From positions 1 through 64,000 of the forward strand of contig JAEUIC010000022.1 of assembly GCA_016795285.1 (NCBI GenBank): DNA of 64,000 bases, given 5' to 3'. The translations under genes and the position numbers were made by a program. Below are positions 42,134 through 51,905 of this stretch, one piece after another. Every line of letters starts with the position of its first letter. Positions within the stretch are counted from its first letter, which is position 1. The notes beneath the pieces were generated by a model, which was not told the origin of the DNA, did not search any database, and saw only the letters and a list, made by a program, of their open reading frames with translations. This stretch comes from Planctomycetota bacterium (lineage in GTDB: Bacteria; Planctomycetota; B15-G4; SIAN01).

Positions 42134-44137
42134 ATGGGCCCGCGAGCGGCGCCCTCGCTGTCGCGCGAGCTGGCGGCCGCGCTGGCGCTGCTGGTGCCGG
42201 CCGCGGTCGCGATCGGCGTGGTCGAGGCGGCGTGGCGCGTGGCCGGCGGCGAGCTGCCGATCGGCGGCGCGCGGCTCCTGCCAGCGGCGGCGCTGCTCTA
42301 CGGCGTGCTCGGCGTGGCGCAGGCGGTAGCGCAGGTGGCGGTGCGCCGCTTGCTGGCAGGCACGCCGCTCGGGAGGGCGGTGGGGGGCGTGGCTCCCTGG
42401 CACGTCGCGGTCGCGCTGGCGTTCGGCATCGCCGCCGCCGTCGCCCTGCCGCTCCATCGCGAGCTGCTGGCCGATGCGTTCGGCGCGGCGAGCCTCGCCT
42501 TCAACGGGGTGCTCCTGCTCGGCGTCGTACCGCTGCTGGCGCGCCTGCTCCAGCGACCGAGCGCCGCCCTGCTGCGCGCCGCTGCTGGCACCGGCGGGCG
42601 ACTCGCGACGCGGGCGTTCCAGGCGGCGCTCGCCGTCACGTGCGCCGCGCCGCTCTTCTTCACGCCGCCCGGCCTCGCCATCGGCGAGCGGGGCGCCGAC
42701 GCCGGCGGCCGCCCGAACGTGCTGCTGCTCGTGCTCGACACGCTGCGCGCCGACCACCTCGGCTGCTACGGCTACGCGCGCGCGACCTCGCCGAACCTCG
42801 ACGCGCTGGCGGCGAAGAGCGTCCTCTTCGAGGAGTGCTTCGCGCAGGCGCCCCACACCAAGCCGTCGATGGCGAGCCTGCTGACCGGCCGCCTGCCGCC
42901 GCGCCACGGCGTCGAGGCGTTCGGCGCGAGCCTCCCGCCCGACGAGCAGCCGCTGGCCGAGCTGCTCCACGCCGCCGGCTACCGCACCGGCCTCTTCTCC
43001 GCCAACGCCTTCGTTGCGCCGACCTTCGGCTTCGCGCAGGGGATCGAGCGGTACGTCGGGCCGCTGGTGAGCCCCGCCGCGCCGCTCGCCGCGTTCCATG
43101 TGCTGGCGCGCCTGCGCGACGTCTGGGTCGAGGCGCTCCACCTGCCCGAGCGGCCGTGGCAGTGGTACGAGGCGCTCGTCTCGCTGCCCTTCGATCGCGC
43201 GGCCGCCCGCCACGACCCGCGCGCCGCGGAGCTGCACGACGAGCTCTTGCGCTTCGTCGCCGCCGAGCCGACGCCGTGGTTCGCCCAGGTGCAGCTGATG
43301 GAGACGCACGCGCCGTATCGCCCGCGCCTCGAGCATCGCTGCTTCGACGGCGCCGCGGCAGAGCTCGACCTGCCGGAGACGACGCGCCACCTCTTCCTGC
43401 CGTTCGCGCGCGCGGAGCCGCTGCCGCCGGAGTCGCTCGCCGCGCTGGTCGCCACCTACGACGCCTGCATCCGCGACGTCGACGCCGAAGTCGGTGCGCT
43501 GCTGGCGCAGCTCGAGGAGCGCGGCGCGCTCGACGACACGGTGGTGATCGTCGTCGCCGACCACGGCGAGGAGTTCTACGACCACGGCGGCTTCGGCCAC
43601 GGCCACTCGCTCCATCGCGAGCTGCTGCGCGTGCCGCTGATCGTGAACGCCCCCGCGCGCTTGCCGGCGGGGCGGCGCGTGCCGACCCAGGTGCGCTCGC
43701 TCGACCTGCTGCCGACCCTGCTCGAGCTGCTCGAACTCGAGCTGCCGGGCGACGCGCCGCCGCTCGACGGGGAGTCGCTCCTGCCGCTGCTGCGCATGAA
43801 CCCCGACGAGCCGCCCGCGCCGCGCGCCGCCTTCGCCTCGGTCCAGTGGGGAGGCAGCAGCGCGCTGTCGAGCCGCGACGGCACGCGCACCGTGATCGTC
43901 GCCCGCGAGGGAGGCGAGGAGCGCGTGCAGTCGTTCGATCCGCGCGCCGATCCGCAGGAGCAGCACGACCTCGCCGCTACCGACCCCCGCGAGGCGGAGT
44001 CGGCCCGCGCAACGGCGGCGGCGCTGACCGAGTTCGCGAAGGCGGCGGCGGCGCAGGCGGGTCGATCCGCTCGCGACGCGACCCTCGACCCCGCCACGAA
44101 GAGCCTGCTGAAGGCACTCGGCTACGCGGGGGAGTGA
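42134..44137 (+). CDS. Membrane sulfatase-family protein (alkaline phosphatase superfamily)
   Basis: A 667-residue protein with five or so N-terminal membrane helices (1-180) and an extracytoplasmic sulfatase-fold domain (LLLVLDTLRADHLGCYGY, about 195). The residue at the formylglycine position is Thr (TKPSMASLLTGRLPPRHG), as in phosphoethanolamine- or phosphoglycerol-transferase-like enzymes rather than true Cys/Ser sulfatases. Metal ligands are in VVADHGEEFYDHGGFGHGH. It ends in LLKALGYAGE, a tail typical of these families. It is probably co-transcribed with the FabH-like gene. Confidence 0.82.
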   Translation: MGPRAAPSLSRELAAALALLVPAAVAIGVVEAAWRVAGGELPIGGARLLPAAALLYGVLGVAQAVAQVAVRRLLAGTPLGRAVGGVAPWHVAVALAFGIAAAVALPLHRELLADAFGAASLAFNGVLLLGVVPLLARLLQRPSAALLRAAAGTGGRLATRAFQAALAVTCAAPLFFTPPGLAIGERGADAGGRPNVLLLVLDTLRADHLGCYGYARATSPNLDALAAKSVLFEECFAQAPHTKPSMASLLTGRLPPRHGVEAFGASLPPDEQPLAELLHAAGYRTGLFSANAFVAPTFGFAQGIERYVGPLVSPAAPLAAFHVLARLRDVWVEALHLPERPWQWYEALVSLPFDRAAARHDPRAAELHDELLRFVAAEPTPWFAQVQLMETHAPYRPRLEHRCFDGAAAELDLPETTRHLFLPFARAEPLPPESLAALVATYDACIRDVDAEVGALLAQLEERGALDDTVVIVVADHGEEFYDHGGFGHGHSLHRELLRVPLIVNAPARLPAGRRVPTQVRSLDLLPTLLELLELELPGDAPPLDGESLLPLLRMNPDEPPAPRAAFASVQWGGSSALSSRDGTRTVIVAREGGEERVQSFDPRADPQEQHDLAATDPREAESARATAAALTEFAKAAAAQAGRSARDATLDPATKSLLKALGYAGE

Positions 44138-44294
44138 GGGGGGCGAAGAGGCGCGTGACAACGGCCGCGCTTCTCCACCCCGAGCCGCTGCTGACCGCGA
44201 CCAGCGCGGGCCAAGGTGTTCCGCTCGCGCAGCAGCGTCGAGAGGTCGGCGGACGGTTCGTCGCGTTCCGCGTGCTCCTCCTCGCGATCGCGGC

Positions 44295-44705
44295 TCAACG
44301 ACGCAGCGGCTTCGGCAACAGCAGGCTGAGCGGCACCAGGAGCTGCGCCAGGTAGTTCATGCCGAACGCGCCGGCTTGCCCGTCGGCGTCGAGATCCCAC
44401 GTGACGCATGCGAAGGCGACCGCCAGCGCGGCGACGACCGCGAGGGCGAACCGTCGATTCGCCGGCGTCTCGACCGGCTTCGATCGAAGGCGCGAGGAGA
44501 GCCGGATCGCCACGTAGGTCCAGAGCGCGGCGAACGCGAGGAGCAGCGCGACGGTCTTCGCCATCGAGCCGCCGCCGAAGCGCGCGATCAGCAGCAGCAC
44601 CGCGAGCACGCCACCGCCGAACAGCACGATCGCCAGCAGCACGCCGTCGGCGAACCGCGACGGCGGCGGGCGCGACCCCGGAGCATCGTGGTCGAGCGGC
44701 ATCAT
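44295..44705 (-). CDS. Membrane protein, unknown
   Basis: A 136-residue protein with four hydrophobic helices after a polar, Pro-rich N terminus. The start overlaps the stop of the preceding gene by four bases (ATGA). No family recognised. Confidence 0.55.
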   Translation of the reverse strand: MMPLDHDAPGSRPPPSRFADGVLLAIVLFGGGVLAVLLLIARFGGGSMAKTVALLLAFAALWTYVAIRLSSRLRSKPVETPANRRFALAVVAALAVAFACVTWDLDADGQAGAFGMNYLAQLLVPLSLLLPKPLRR

Positions 44706-45457
44706 CGAGGGATCCTGGTCGTGACGGGGCTCGACTCCGGGTCGTGGCCCGCCGCCCACGTCGTGGTCACCAGCAGCGCGCGCTCCTTGCTCGCCGGAAG
44801 CGCGAGTCGCTCGACCGTCCGCTTCCAGCCGCTGCCGCTGGTGGTGAACCCATCGAGCCAGAGCAAGTCGTCTGGATCGACGTCGGCGAGGTCGTCGATC
44901 CAGATCGCTTCGCAGCGTCGGGTGAAGCGCCCGCCGATGCGGGTCCCGACGACCGCTCGCTGCCCGAAGAAGCCGTGCCGAAGAGGGTCGCCGATCGTGA
45001 CGCGGCTGGTGGCCAGGTTCTTCGCGCCTTGCGCGCGCCACGCCGCGATCGCTCGCTCCGCTCGCGCGCGATCGAGCCGCGACGCGGTGCACTCGACGGC
45101 GCCGAGCAGGAAGGCGGCGACCCCAACGAGCACCATTGCCCGCCCGATCGGCAGCGAGAGCGTCCGCACGTCGCCTTCGGGGAGCGGCGCGCGCCAGTGG
45201 CGGACGACCTGCCACAGGACGAACGCGGCGAAGGCGACTCCGCCGATGCGGCCGATCACGCTCGCCGCCAGCGGGATCCCGGTCACCTCCCGGACCAGGA
45301 GATCGCTCTTCGGCGCGAGCCACGCGACGAGCCACGCGGCCGCGAGGCCGATCGCCAACGCGGCGCCGATGCGGCGATCGAGTCGCGTCCACCCGATGGC
45401 GGTCGGCGCCACCTCGCGCGCGTTGTCAGCGGCACCGCTCTCGGACGAATCCGGCAT
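44702..45457 (-). CDS. Membrane protein, unknown
   Basis: A 251-residue protein with three or four helices in the first 130 residues and a soluble C-terminal part (GFFGQRAVVGTRIGGRFTRR, then IWIDDLADVD). I recognise no family. It is the first gene of a two-gene unit; a TAACCT element with CCGCGCC lies at 45505-45500. Confidence 0.55.
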   Translation of the reverse strand: MPDSSESGAADNAREVAPTAIGWTRLDRRIGAALAIGLAAAWLVAWLAPKSDLLVREVTGIPLAASVIGRIGGVAFAAFVLWQVVRHWRAPLPEGDVRTLSLPIGRAMVLVGVAAFLLGAVECTASRLDRARAERAIAAWRAQGAKNLATSRVTIGDPLRHGFFGQRAVVGTRIGGRFTRRCEAIWIDDLADVDPDDLLWLDGFTTSGSGWKRTVERLALPASKERALLVTTTWAAGHDPESSPVTTRIPR

Positions 45458-45499
45458 GACACGCGCTCCGGGCAGGTGGCGTGGCGAACGACGGCGCGG

Positions 45500-45505
45500 A
45501 GGTTA
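45500..45505 (-). promoter_or_regulatory. Putative -10 element (TAACCT)
   Basis: On the minus strand TAACCT is followed directly by CCGCGCC, 42 bases before the ATG at 45457. No clear -35. Confidence 0.4.
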
Positions 45506-45546
45506 GCGCCGAGGATTCGGCGGTGCTCGGCGGCCGGGCCTTCACG

Positions 45547-46140
45547 TCATTCCCGCGGCTTCGCCTGCAGGAACTCGAGGTGGCTGCGCACCACCGGCCA
45601 CTCGCTTGCGGTGATGCTGTAGACGGCGGTGTCGCGGAGCGTGCCGTCCTTCATCACCATGTGGGCGCGCAAGATCCCGTCGAGTTGCGCGCCGAGGCGC
45701 TCGATGGCGCGGCGGCTCTGGGTGTTGAGCCGGTGGGTGCGGAACTCGACGGCGATGCAGGCGAGCGTCTCGAAGGCGTGGCGCAGCAGGAGCTGCTTGC
45801 ACTCGGTGTTGAGGGCGGTGCGCTGCACGCGGCGCGCATACCAGGTGCTGCCGATCTCGACGCGGCGGTTCTTGGCGTCGACGTTCATGTAGGTGGTCAT
45901 GCCGACCGGCGTGCCGGCGGCGTCGAGGACCGTGAAGGGCAGCATCGAGCCGGCGCGCTGCAGCTCGAGGCGGCGCGCGATCTCGGCCGCCATCCCGTCG
46001 GGGCTCGGCACCGACGTGTACCAGAGGTTCCAGAGCTCGCCGTCGCGCGCGGCGGCGGAGAGCGCGGCGGCGTGGTCGCTCGCCAGCGGCACCAGCGTCG
46101 CGTGCGGCGCGGACAGCGTCACCGGTTCAAGCCAGCTCAT
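45547..46140 (-). CDS. GNAT-family N-acetyltransferase (RimJ/RimL-like)
   Basis: A 197-residue acetyltransferase. GSTWYARRVQRTALNTECKQLLLRHAFE and RTHRLNTQSRRAIERLGA are characteristic of the RimJ/RimL subgroup that acetylates protein N termini or small amines. The ATG at 46140 has GAGAGGAG upstream; an earlier ATG at 46164 would overlap the neighbouring stop. It is 20 bases downstream of another acetyltransferase-like gene in the same direction. Confidence 0.85.
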   Translation of the reverse strand: MSWLEPVTLSAPHATLVPLASDHAAALSAAARDGELWNLWYTSVPSPDGMAAEIARRLELQRAGSMLPFTVLDAAGTPVGMTTYMNVDAKNRRVEIGSTWYARRVQRTALNTECKQLLLRHAFETLACIAVEFRTHRLNTQSRRAIERLGAQLDGILRAHMVMKDGTLRDTAVYSITASEWPVVRSHLEFLQAKPRE

Positions 46141-46160
46141 CGCGCTCCTCTCGTGGCCTC

Positions 46161-46868
46161 TCATCGAATCCCCTGCGGATCTTTCGCGCGCGATCGCGCT
46201 GCCACCTTCGCCACCTGCTCACGTCCGGCCGGCATCGCCGCTCTCGCGAAACAGTGGCGGCCGAGGATGCGCCAGTGGTGGAGCCAGCCGGTCTCGACGA
46301 AGCCGAAGCGCGCCTGCAGCTTGACGGAGGGGATGTTGTCGGCGGCGTAGTAGCAGAGCACGTGGTCGATGCCTTCGGCCGGCAGGATCTCGGCATAGAT
46401 GCGGCGGTTGAACGCAGTGGCGAGGCCGCCGGCGCGGAAGTCGGGATGGACCCATCCCTCGCCGAAGTAGGCGCCGCGCGGGCCCGGATCGAAGGTGTGC
46501 TTCAGCACCGGATCGCGGTAGGGGCCGCGGTTGTACCAGCAGTGGACGGCGAGGCGCCCGTCGACGAGGCCGAGCCAGCAGAACTCCGTCTCGCTCTTCA
46601 GTCGCTCGAGGTACCACGGCACCTTCGCGGCCCACGACTCCTGCCAGACGGTCGCATCGGCCGCCGTCGCGCGCCGCATCACCAGCGTGGCGCCGATCTC
46701 CTCGCCACCCGGCGGCACCGGCAACGCGCACTCGCGCTGCGCGAGGCAGAGCAGCTCGTGGAACCAGACGCGCCGGCGCCACGCTCGCCGCACTCGCTCG
46801 GCGAACGACGGCACGCCGGCGGCGCCGCTCGCCGCGCTCTTCGCGGTCGCTTCCTTGCGCTCGCTCAC
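46161..46868 (-). CDS. GNAT-like acetyltransferase
   Basis: A 235-residue protein with a basic N-terminal helix and a GNAT fold in the second half (YFGEGWVHPDFRAGGLATAF carries the acetyl-CoA loop, then YYAADNIPSVKLQARFGF). The substrate is unknown. GTG at 46868 overlaps the upstream stop (GTGA), so it is coupled to the alginate-lyase-like gene. Confidence 0.7.
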   Translation of the reverse strand: MSERKEATAKSAASGAAGVPSFAERVRRAWRRRVWFHELLCLAQRECALPVPPGGEEIGATLVMRRATAADATVWQESWAAKVPWYLERLKSETEFCWLGLVDGRLAVHCWYNRGPYRDPVLKHTFDPGPRGAYFGEGWVHPDFRAGGLATAFNRRIYAEILPAEGIDHVLCYYAADNIPSVKLQARFGFVETGWLHHWRILGRHCFARAAMPAGREQVAKVAARSRAKDPQGIR

Positions 46869-48277
46869 TGGAACTTCGCCGCTTCGGCGTAGAGCTCGGT
46901 GAAGCGGACCGGCTCGCCGCGCAGGCGGCACTTCTCGAGCCACGCCTTCTCCGGGAAGAGGCGCGCCGCCATCGCGACGATCTCGCGCGTGCGCGCGTCG
47001 CGGGCCGGGTCGGTCGCCTTGCCCTTCGCGGTGACCAGCACCTCGCCGCGCTCGAGGTAGGGACGCGTGAACTCGAGCAGCTGGCCGATGGCGCGCCGCA
47101 CCTCGCTCGCTTGCGACAGCGCCTTCTGATCGAGGCCGCTGCGCACCACCGCCCAGTAGGCGGTCAGCAGGTGGTGGGTCAGCAGCGCGTGGTAGCCGAA
47201 GCGCCGATCGGGCGGCTTGTAGAAGAAGTCGATGCTGGCGCCGAGCATCCCGTCGGTCGCGTAGTCGCGCGAGCGGTAGCACGCGGCGTTCTGCTCGGTC
47301 AGCACGCCGATCAGCGCCTGCGGCCCGAAACCCAACAGTCCCGGCTGCCGCTTCTCTCCGCCCACCAGCGACTGCTGCGGGAGGTTCGCGCCGGCGTTCA
47401 AGTACTTCTCGAGGCGCGCCGCCGCGTCGGCCGGCGCGATCCGCTTGGCGTCGTCGGCCGCCGCGCGCACCAGCAGGATGGCGGCGTAGATCCCGGTCTG
47501 CGCCGTCGCGGCCGCGTGGTTGCCGCGTTCCCACGGCGTCCGCTTCCACCAATCCTCCATGCGGTCCTGCACGGTGATCGCCAGCTTCACCGCCGCGGCG
47601 CGACCGGCCGGCGAGAGCGCCGGCCAGCACTGCTCGGCGGCGCGGAACGCTCCGAAGAAGTTGCGGTGGTAGATGCCCGGCTCGCCGCCCTTCGTCAGCC
47701 CCTCGCCGTTGGGCGGCGAGTAGTTCGCCCACGGCAGGAGCTCTGCGTCGACGCGCTGCGCGTACTTCGCGTCGCCGGTGATCGCGTAGGCAAGACCCTG
47801 CGCGTCGAGCCGCTCGTTCCACTCGATGAGGAAGCCGAGGTCGAGCGACTGCGCGGCCGGCACGTCCTTGTTCATCCGCCGATCGACCAAGTGGCGGCCC
47901 GGCTCGATCGCGAGCGGCGCCGTCTCCTGCTGCGCCTCCTGCAGCACCAGCTCGCGCAGCTTCGCGAGGCGGCTGCCGGCCGGCGCGCGCTTCACCGCCG
48001 CCGCCTCCTCGGGCGAGAGGCCGAGCAGGTAGCCCGGCGCCGGCACGCCCGCACCGAGCTGCGGCCGCGGCGCCGCGGCGCGCGTCTCCTCCGCGATCGC
48101 CGTCGCGCCGCTGCCGCCGCCGCTGCCACTACCACCGCTACCGCTACCGCTACCGGTACTGCTGCCCGTGCTGCTTCGCGCCGCCTTCGCGACCTGGTTG
48201 CAGCCGCTGAAGAGCGCCGCGACGCAGGCCACCAGGAGCGGCAGCGCGCGCGCGCGGCGAGTCGATCGTTCGTTCAC
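46865..48277 (-). CDS. Alginate-lyase-like lipoprotein
   Basis: A 470-residue lipoprotein (lipobox LFSGC, Cys26) with a Gly/Ser-rich linker encoded by short tandem repeats, then an all-alpha domain resembling the alginate lyase (PF05426) alpha/alpha barrel: LAYAITGDAKYAQRVDAELL, WERGNHAAATAQTGIYAA. The AlgL catalytic signature is not obvious, so activity is uncertain; it could be a related polysaccharide lyase or sensor. GGAGG lies before the GTG at 48277. First gene of an operon with two acetyltransferase-like genes. Confidence 0.6.
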   Translation of the reverse strand: MNERSTRRARALPLLVACVAALFSGCNQVAKAARSSTGSSTGSGSGSGGSGSGGGSGATAIAEETRAAAPRPQLGAGVPAPGYLLGLSPEEAAAVKRAPAGSRLAKLRELVLQEAQQETAPLAIEPGRHLVDRRMNKDVPAAQSLDLGFLIEWNERLDAQGLAYAITGDAKYAQRVDAELLPWANYSPPNGEGLTKGGEPGIYHRNFFGAFRAAEQCWPALSPAGRAAAVKLAITVQDRMEDWWKRTPWERGNHAAATAQTGIYAAILLVRAAADDAKRIAPADAAARLEKYLNAGANLPQQSLVGGEKRQPGLLGFGPQALIGVLTEQNAACYRSRDYATDGMLGASIDFFYKPPDRRFGYHALLTHHLLTAYWAVVRSGLDQKALSQASEVRRAIGQLLEFTRPYLERGEVLVTAKGKATDPARDARTREIVAMAARLFPEKAWLEKCRLRGEPVRFTELYAEAAKFQ

Positions 48278-48314
48278 GGCGGACCTCCGTTCGATGCGGT
48301 CGATGCGGTGCGGA

Positions 48315-51300
48315 TCAGCGCGGCGCGCTCGTCGGCGCGAACGCCTCGCGCGGCGCCAGCGACTCGACCCAGCGGCGCGCCGGCCGCGTCTGCCAGTCGC
48401 GGCGCCACTCGCGGTGGAGCGGGCCGTCGGGGAAGCGCTCGTCGGCGCGGTAGGGGTAGCCGCTCATGCCGTGGAACGGGAGCGGCTCGACGTGCAGCGC
48501 GTCGACCGTGTTGGCGTCGCGGTCCTTGGCCCAGCCGTCGACGAACAAGAGGTAATCGCGCCGCCAGCCCGCCGGCAGCGGCGGCAGCGCGGCCGCATCG
48601 AAGCGCAGGTGGAGCGCGTCGCCCGAGCCCATCACGACGAAGCGATCGTCGATCGACTGCGTCAGCGGCAGCACGTCGCCGAGCCGCGTGTAGCTGCCGG
48701 GATGCTGGTTCCAGCGCGGCTCGTCGCTCAAGCGCTCCCAATCGAACCACTCGAGCTGCTGATCGCCGCCGAGCAGCTGCGACGCCGAGAAGCCGCGCTC
48801 CCACAGCTGCGCCGTCGTCGCCTCGAGCGGCGTCGTCACGAACGGCGTCGCGCCGTCGTCGACCGCGAGCCGGATCGAGTCCCAGTAGAGGCGCAACGTC
48901 GAGACCAGCCGCAGGCGCGGGTCGTCGCGGCGCAGGAGTTCGGTGACGTCGATCACCATCGACTTCAGCTTGCCGGCCGGGAAGCCGAGCGGCGGGCCGG
49001 CGTCGCGCCAGCCGCCTTCGCCATCGGGCACCTGCAGCTGCGGCGGCTCGAAGCGGATCGACGGCGTGCGCGCGGCGGCGACGTTGACGCTGGCATCGGT
49101 CCAGAAGAACCAGCCGGTCATCACCAGGCGCAGGCGCGGCGCAGCGGCGACCGCGGCGGGGTCGAACTCGAGCTCGAGCGTGTGCTGCGGCGCGAGTCCC
49201 TGGAACTGGCCGCCCCAGGTCGGCGAATGGGTCGCGCCCGCCTCGGCCGGGCGATAGGGGGCGAACGGCCGCGCGAGCTCGCCATCCTGCACGGCGAGCT
49301 CCGCCGCCCAATCGCGCCCATCGCTGCCGAGCGCGCGCAGCGGCGGTCGCGGCGCCGCGACCACGTGGGTGAGCGGCTCGGGGAAGGGCGGGAAGGTGAA
49401 GCGCTCGTTGGGATAGATCTCGCTCCCCTCGGGATGGTCGACCACGTCGAGGCGCACGCGATCGAGGTAGGTCACCTCGCGCAGCTCTTCCGTGAGTTGC
49501 AGGTGGAAGGCGCCGTCCCGTGGCGCGAGCTGCTCGCCGCGGATCAGCACGTACTCGTCGTGGTCGGGCGGCACCAGCAGCCCCGGCGCCATCGGCAGGC
49601 CGAGCGGCGTGATGCCGAGCACGTCGGTGACGAACTCGTAGCGCGTGCCGTTCCACGTGTAGAGGAACGGGCAGGAGCCGACCAACCCCTCCTTCTGCTC
49701 GATCACCTGCACGCTGCCGGCCGCCGCACCGGTGACGGTCTGCACCACGCCGTTCGGCCAAGTGACGCGCACGAAGTCGGCCTTCTCGTGAGCGCCGAGC
49801 CCCATCACGCGCGGCTCGCCGTCCCAGAAGAGGCGGGTGTAGACGTCGCGCGCGCGCAGCTCGACCACGGCGCCGACGCCGCGGCGGTTGTCCTTCACGC
49901 CGATCAGCGTGAGGCGCAGCGCGCGGTGGCTCGAGGGCGGGACGGGCGTGAAGGCGGCGGCGACGTCGCCCGCCGGCCCGAACAGCAGGTCGGGGCCGCC
50001 GTCGGCATCGAGATCGACGATCGCCGCCGCGGATGCGGACGCGCCCGCGCCCGCCGCGTCGCCAGCGGGGCCCGCCGCCATCTCCGGCGTCGCGCTGCCG
50101 ATCGCCAGTTGCAGCAGCGCCGCCCCCTCGCGCGTGCCGAAGCCATCGAGGCGGCCGTCGCGATCGAGGTCGCCGCACGCCGTCAGCGCACCGCCGGCCG
50201 CCGGGGCGCCGCTCGCCGCGCTGCGCAACGCGAAGTCGGCGCGGAAGTGGCCGAGCACGCCGGCGCGCGCCAAGTCGGGCCGCCCGTCCTGATCGAAGTC
50301 GGCGAGCAGCGGCGTCGCGGCGCCGTCGAACCCGGCCGGCAGCGCGCCGTCGATGCGGCGGAAGCGGCCGCCGCGCAGGTTGTCGAACCGCCACGTGCGC
50401 TCGGCCGTGCCGACCAGCAGGTCGACGTCTTGATCGCAATCGAGGTCCTCGACGGCGCCCCACGTGCAGCCGCCCTCGACGGCGACGCCGCTGTCGCGAT
50501 CGAGCGTCAGCGTGCCGCCCTGCGCGAGGCCGTCGTCGCGCAGCAGCAGCGCGCCGAACGGGCCGAGCGCCAGCAGGTCGAGATCACCGTCGTGGTCGTA
50601 GTCGACGGGCAGCAGTTGCGCGGCGGCACCCGGCAGCGCCACCTCGAGTCCCTTCACCGCGGTGAACGCGGTGCGCTCGTTGGTGAAGCCGCGCAGCAGG
50701 TCGCCCTGCGCGGCGATCAAGTCGAGATCGCCGTCCTTGTCCCAGTCGAGCGCGCACGCCGTGCTGGCCGCACGCGCATCGACCACCGCCGGCACGAAGC
50801 GCCCCTCGCCGTCGCGCTGCGCCACCGCGACGCCGCCGCTCCCCCAGCCGAGCAGCTCGGGCGCGCGCTGCGCCGGCGCGGCCGCCTTGCGGCTGATCGA
50901 GAGCGCCTTGTCGTCCAGCAGCGTGATCGGCCGCACTCCGAGCGCGCCGGCCCAACGCCACAGCGCGCTCGGCGCGGCGAGCGGCGCGGCAGGCGGCAGC
51001 GGGGCCGCGTTGGCCACGGTCTGCGGCCGCGGCGGGGCGAGGACGCCGAAGCTGCCGCGCTCGACCTGTTCGCCGTCGGGCGCCGTGATGCCTTGGTCCT
51101 GCAGCCGCTGGAACTCGTCCATCGCGGCGTTGGCCGGCTCCATGCGGCCCGCCTCGATGTGGAGGCGGCTCAACCGGTAGAGCGCCGCGACGTAGACGCT
51201 GCCGCCGTGCTCGACCCCCTGGTCGAGGATGCGTTGCAGCGCCGGCAGCGCTTCGGGCGATTCGAGGTCGTGCAGCGTCACCGCCAGCACGAGCTGCGTG

Positions 51301-51800
51301 AAGAGGTCGCTCGGCGCCAGTTCGAGCGCCCGCTTCAGGTGGCCGACCGCCTCCTCGAGCCGCTCCTCGCCGCGCGCCAGCCGGGCGCGGTTGAACCAGA
51401 GCCGCGGATCGCGTGCGCTCTTCGGCTCGGCGCGGTCGAGCAACGCGCGGGCGGCGTCGCGCTCGCCGAGCGCCAGCTCGACGATGGCGGCGCGCAGCAG
51501 GTCTTCGCCGGGGGCGTCGGCGGCGGCGACCAGCGGCGCCAGCAGGGCACGGGCGCGCGGGTGGTCGGTGGCGTCGAAGGCGGCGGCCGCCAGATCGCGC
51601 GCCAGTTGCACCTCGACGGCGACCGGGGCGGCAGGGGCCTCGTCGAGCGCAGGAGGCGCCGGGGGCGTCGTCGGCTCGTCACCGCACTGGCAGAGCAGCA
51701 ACGCGCCGGCCGCGGCGGCGCCGGTGCTCCAACGTGAGGTCGCGTGGCGTCGCCGTGCACGCCTCGCGCCGTCCATCGCCTGCGTGAATCCCATCCTCAT
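48315..51800 (-). CDS. Large TPR + FG-GAP + ASPIC/UnbV exported protein
   Basis: A 1161-residue protein. A basic N terminus and hydrophobic core ending in LLLCQC suggest a lipoprotein signal. TPR units span about 55-205, FG-GAP/VCBS blades about 280-560 (DWDKDGDLDLIAAQGD, DYDHDGDLDLLAL, DLDADGGPDLLFG), an ASPIC/UnbV domain about 580-660 (VGAVVELRARDVYTRLFWDG). The last ~480 residues form an additional beta-rich region with no family I know. The ATG at 51800 is used; 51776 is an alternative. Divergent from another CRTAC1 gene. Confidence 0.78.
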   Translation of the reverse strand: MRMGFTQAMDGARRARRRHATSRWSTGAAAAGALLLCQCGDEPTTPPAPPALDEAPAAPVAVEVQLARDLAAAAFDATDHPRARALLAPLVAAADAPGEDLLRAAIVELALGERDAARALLDRAEPKSARDPRLWFNRARLARGEERLEEAVGHLKRALELAPSDLFTQLVLAVTLHDLESPEALPALQRILDQGVEHGGSVYVAALYRLSRLHIEAGRMEPANAAMDEFQRLQDQGITAPDGEQVERGSFGVLAPPRPQTVANAAPLPPAAPLAAPSALWRWAGALGVRPITLLDDKALSISRKAAAPAQRAPELLGWGSGGVAVAQRDGEGRFVPAVVDARAASTACALDWDKDGDLDLIAAQGDLLRGFTNERTAFTAVKGLEVALPGAAAQLLPVDYDHDGDLDLLALGPFGALLLRDDGLAQGGTLTLDRDSGVAVEGGCTWGAVEDLDCDQDVDLLVGTAERTWRFDNLRGGRFRRIDGALPAGFDGAATPLLADFDQDGRPDLARAGVLGHFRADFALRSAASGAPAAGGALTACGDLDRDGRLDGFGTREGAALLQLAIGSATPEMAAGPAGDAAGAGASASAAAIVDLDADGGPDLLFGPAGDVAAAFTPVPPSSHRALRLTLIGVKDNRRGVGAVVELRARDVYTRLFWDGEPRVMGLGAHEKADFVRVTWPNGVVQTVTGAAAGSVQVIEQKEGLVGSCPFLYTWNGTRYEFVTDVLGITPLGLPMAPGLLVPPDHDEYVLIRGEQLAPRDGAFHLQLTEELREVTYLDRVRLDVVDHPEGSEIYPNERFTFPPFPEPLTHVVAAPRPPLRALGSDGRDWAAELAVQDGELARPFAPYRPAEAGATHSPTWGGQFQGLAPQHTLELEFDPAAVAAAPRLRLVMTGWFFWTDASVNVAAARTPSIRFEPPQLQVPDGEGGWRDAGPPLGFPAGKLKSMVIDVTELLRRDDPRLRLVSTLRLYWDSIRLAVDDGATPFVTTPLEATTAQLWERGFSASQLLGGDQQLEWFDWERLSDEPRWNQHPGSYTRLGDVLPLTQSIDDRFVVMGSGDALHLRFDAAALPPLPAGWRRDYLLFVDGWAKDRDANTVDALHVEPLPFHGMSGYPYRADERFPDGPLHREWRRDWQTRPARRWVESLAPREAFAPTSAPR

Positions 51801-51905
51801 CTCGCGGGTTCCCTGTTCGCGCGCTAGCGTCCTCTGCCCCTTTTCGCGGCGATCGGTTCGTGTGCGACGCACGCCGGCGCGAAGGGTGGCGAAGGATACG
51901 GACCG

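Noticed and set aside
41073..44137. A polyketide or olefin biosynthetic cluster around the FabH-like gene
   Set aside because: No acyltransferase, ACP, reductase or OleBCD-like gene is nearby.
46120..46140. tRNA-like GGTTCAAG string
   Set aside because: No cloverleaf can be built around it, and it lies inside the start of an acetyltransferase gene. I found no tRNA gene anywhere in the window.
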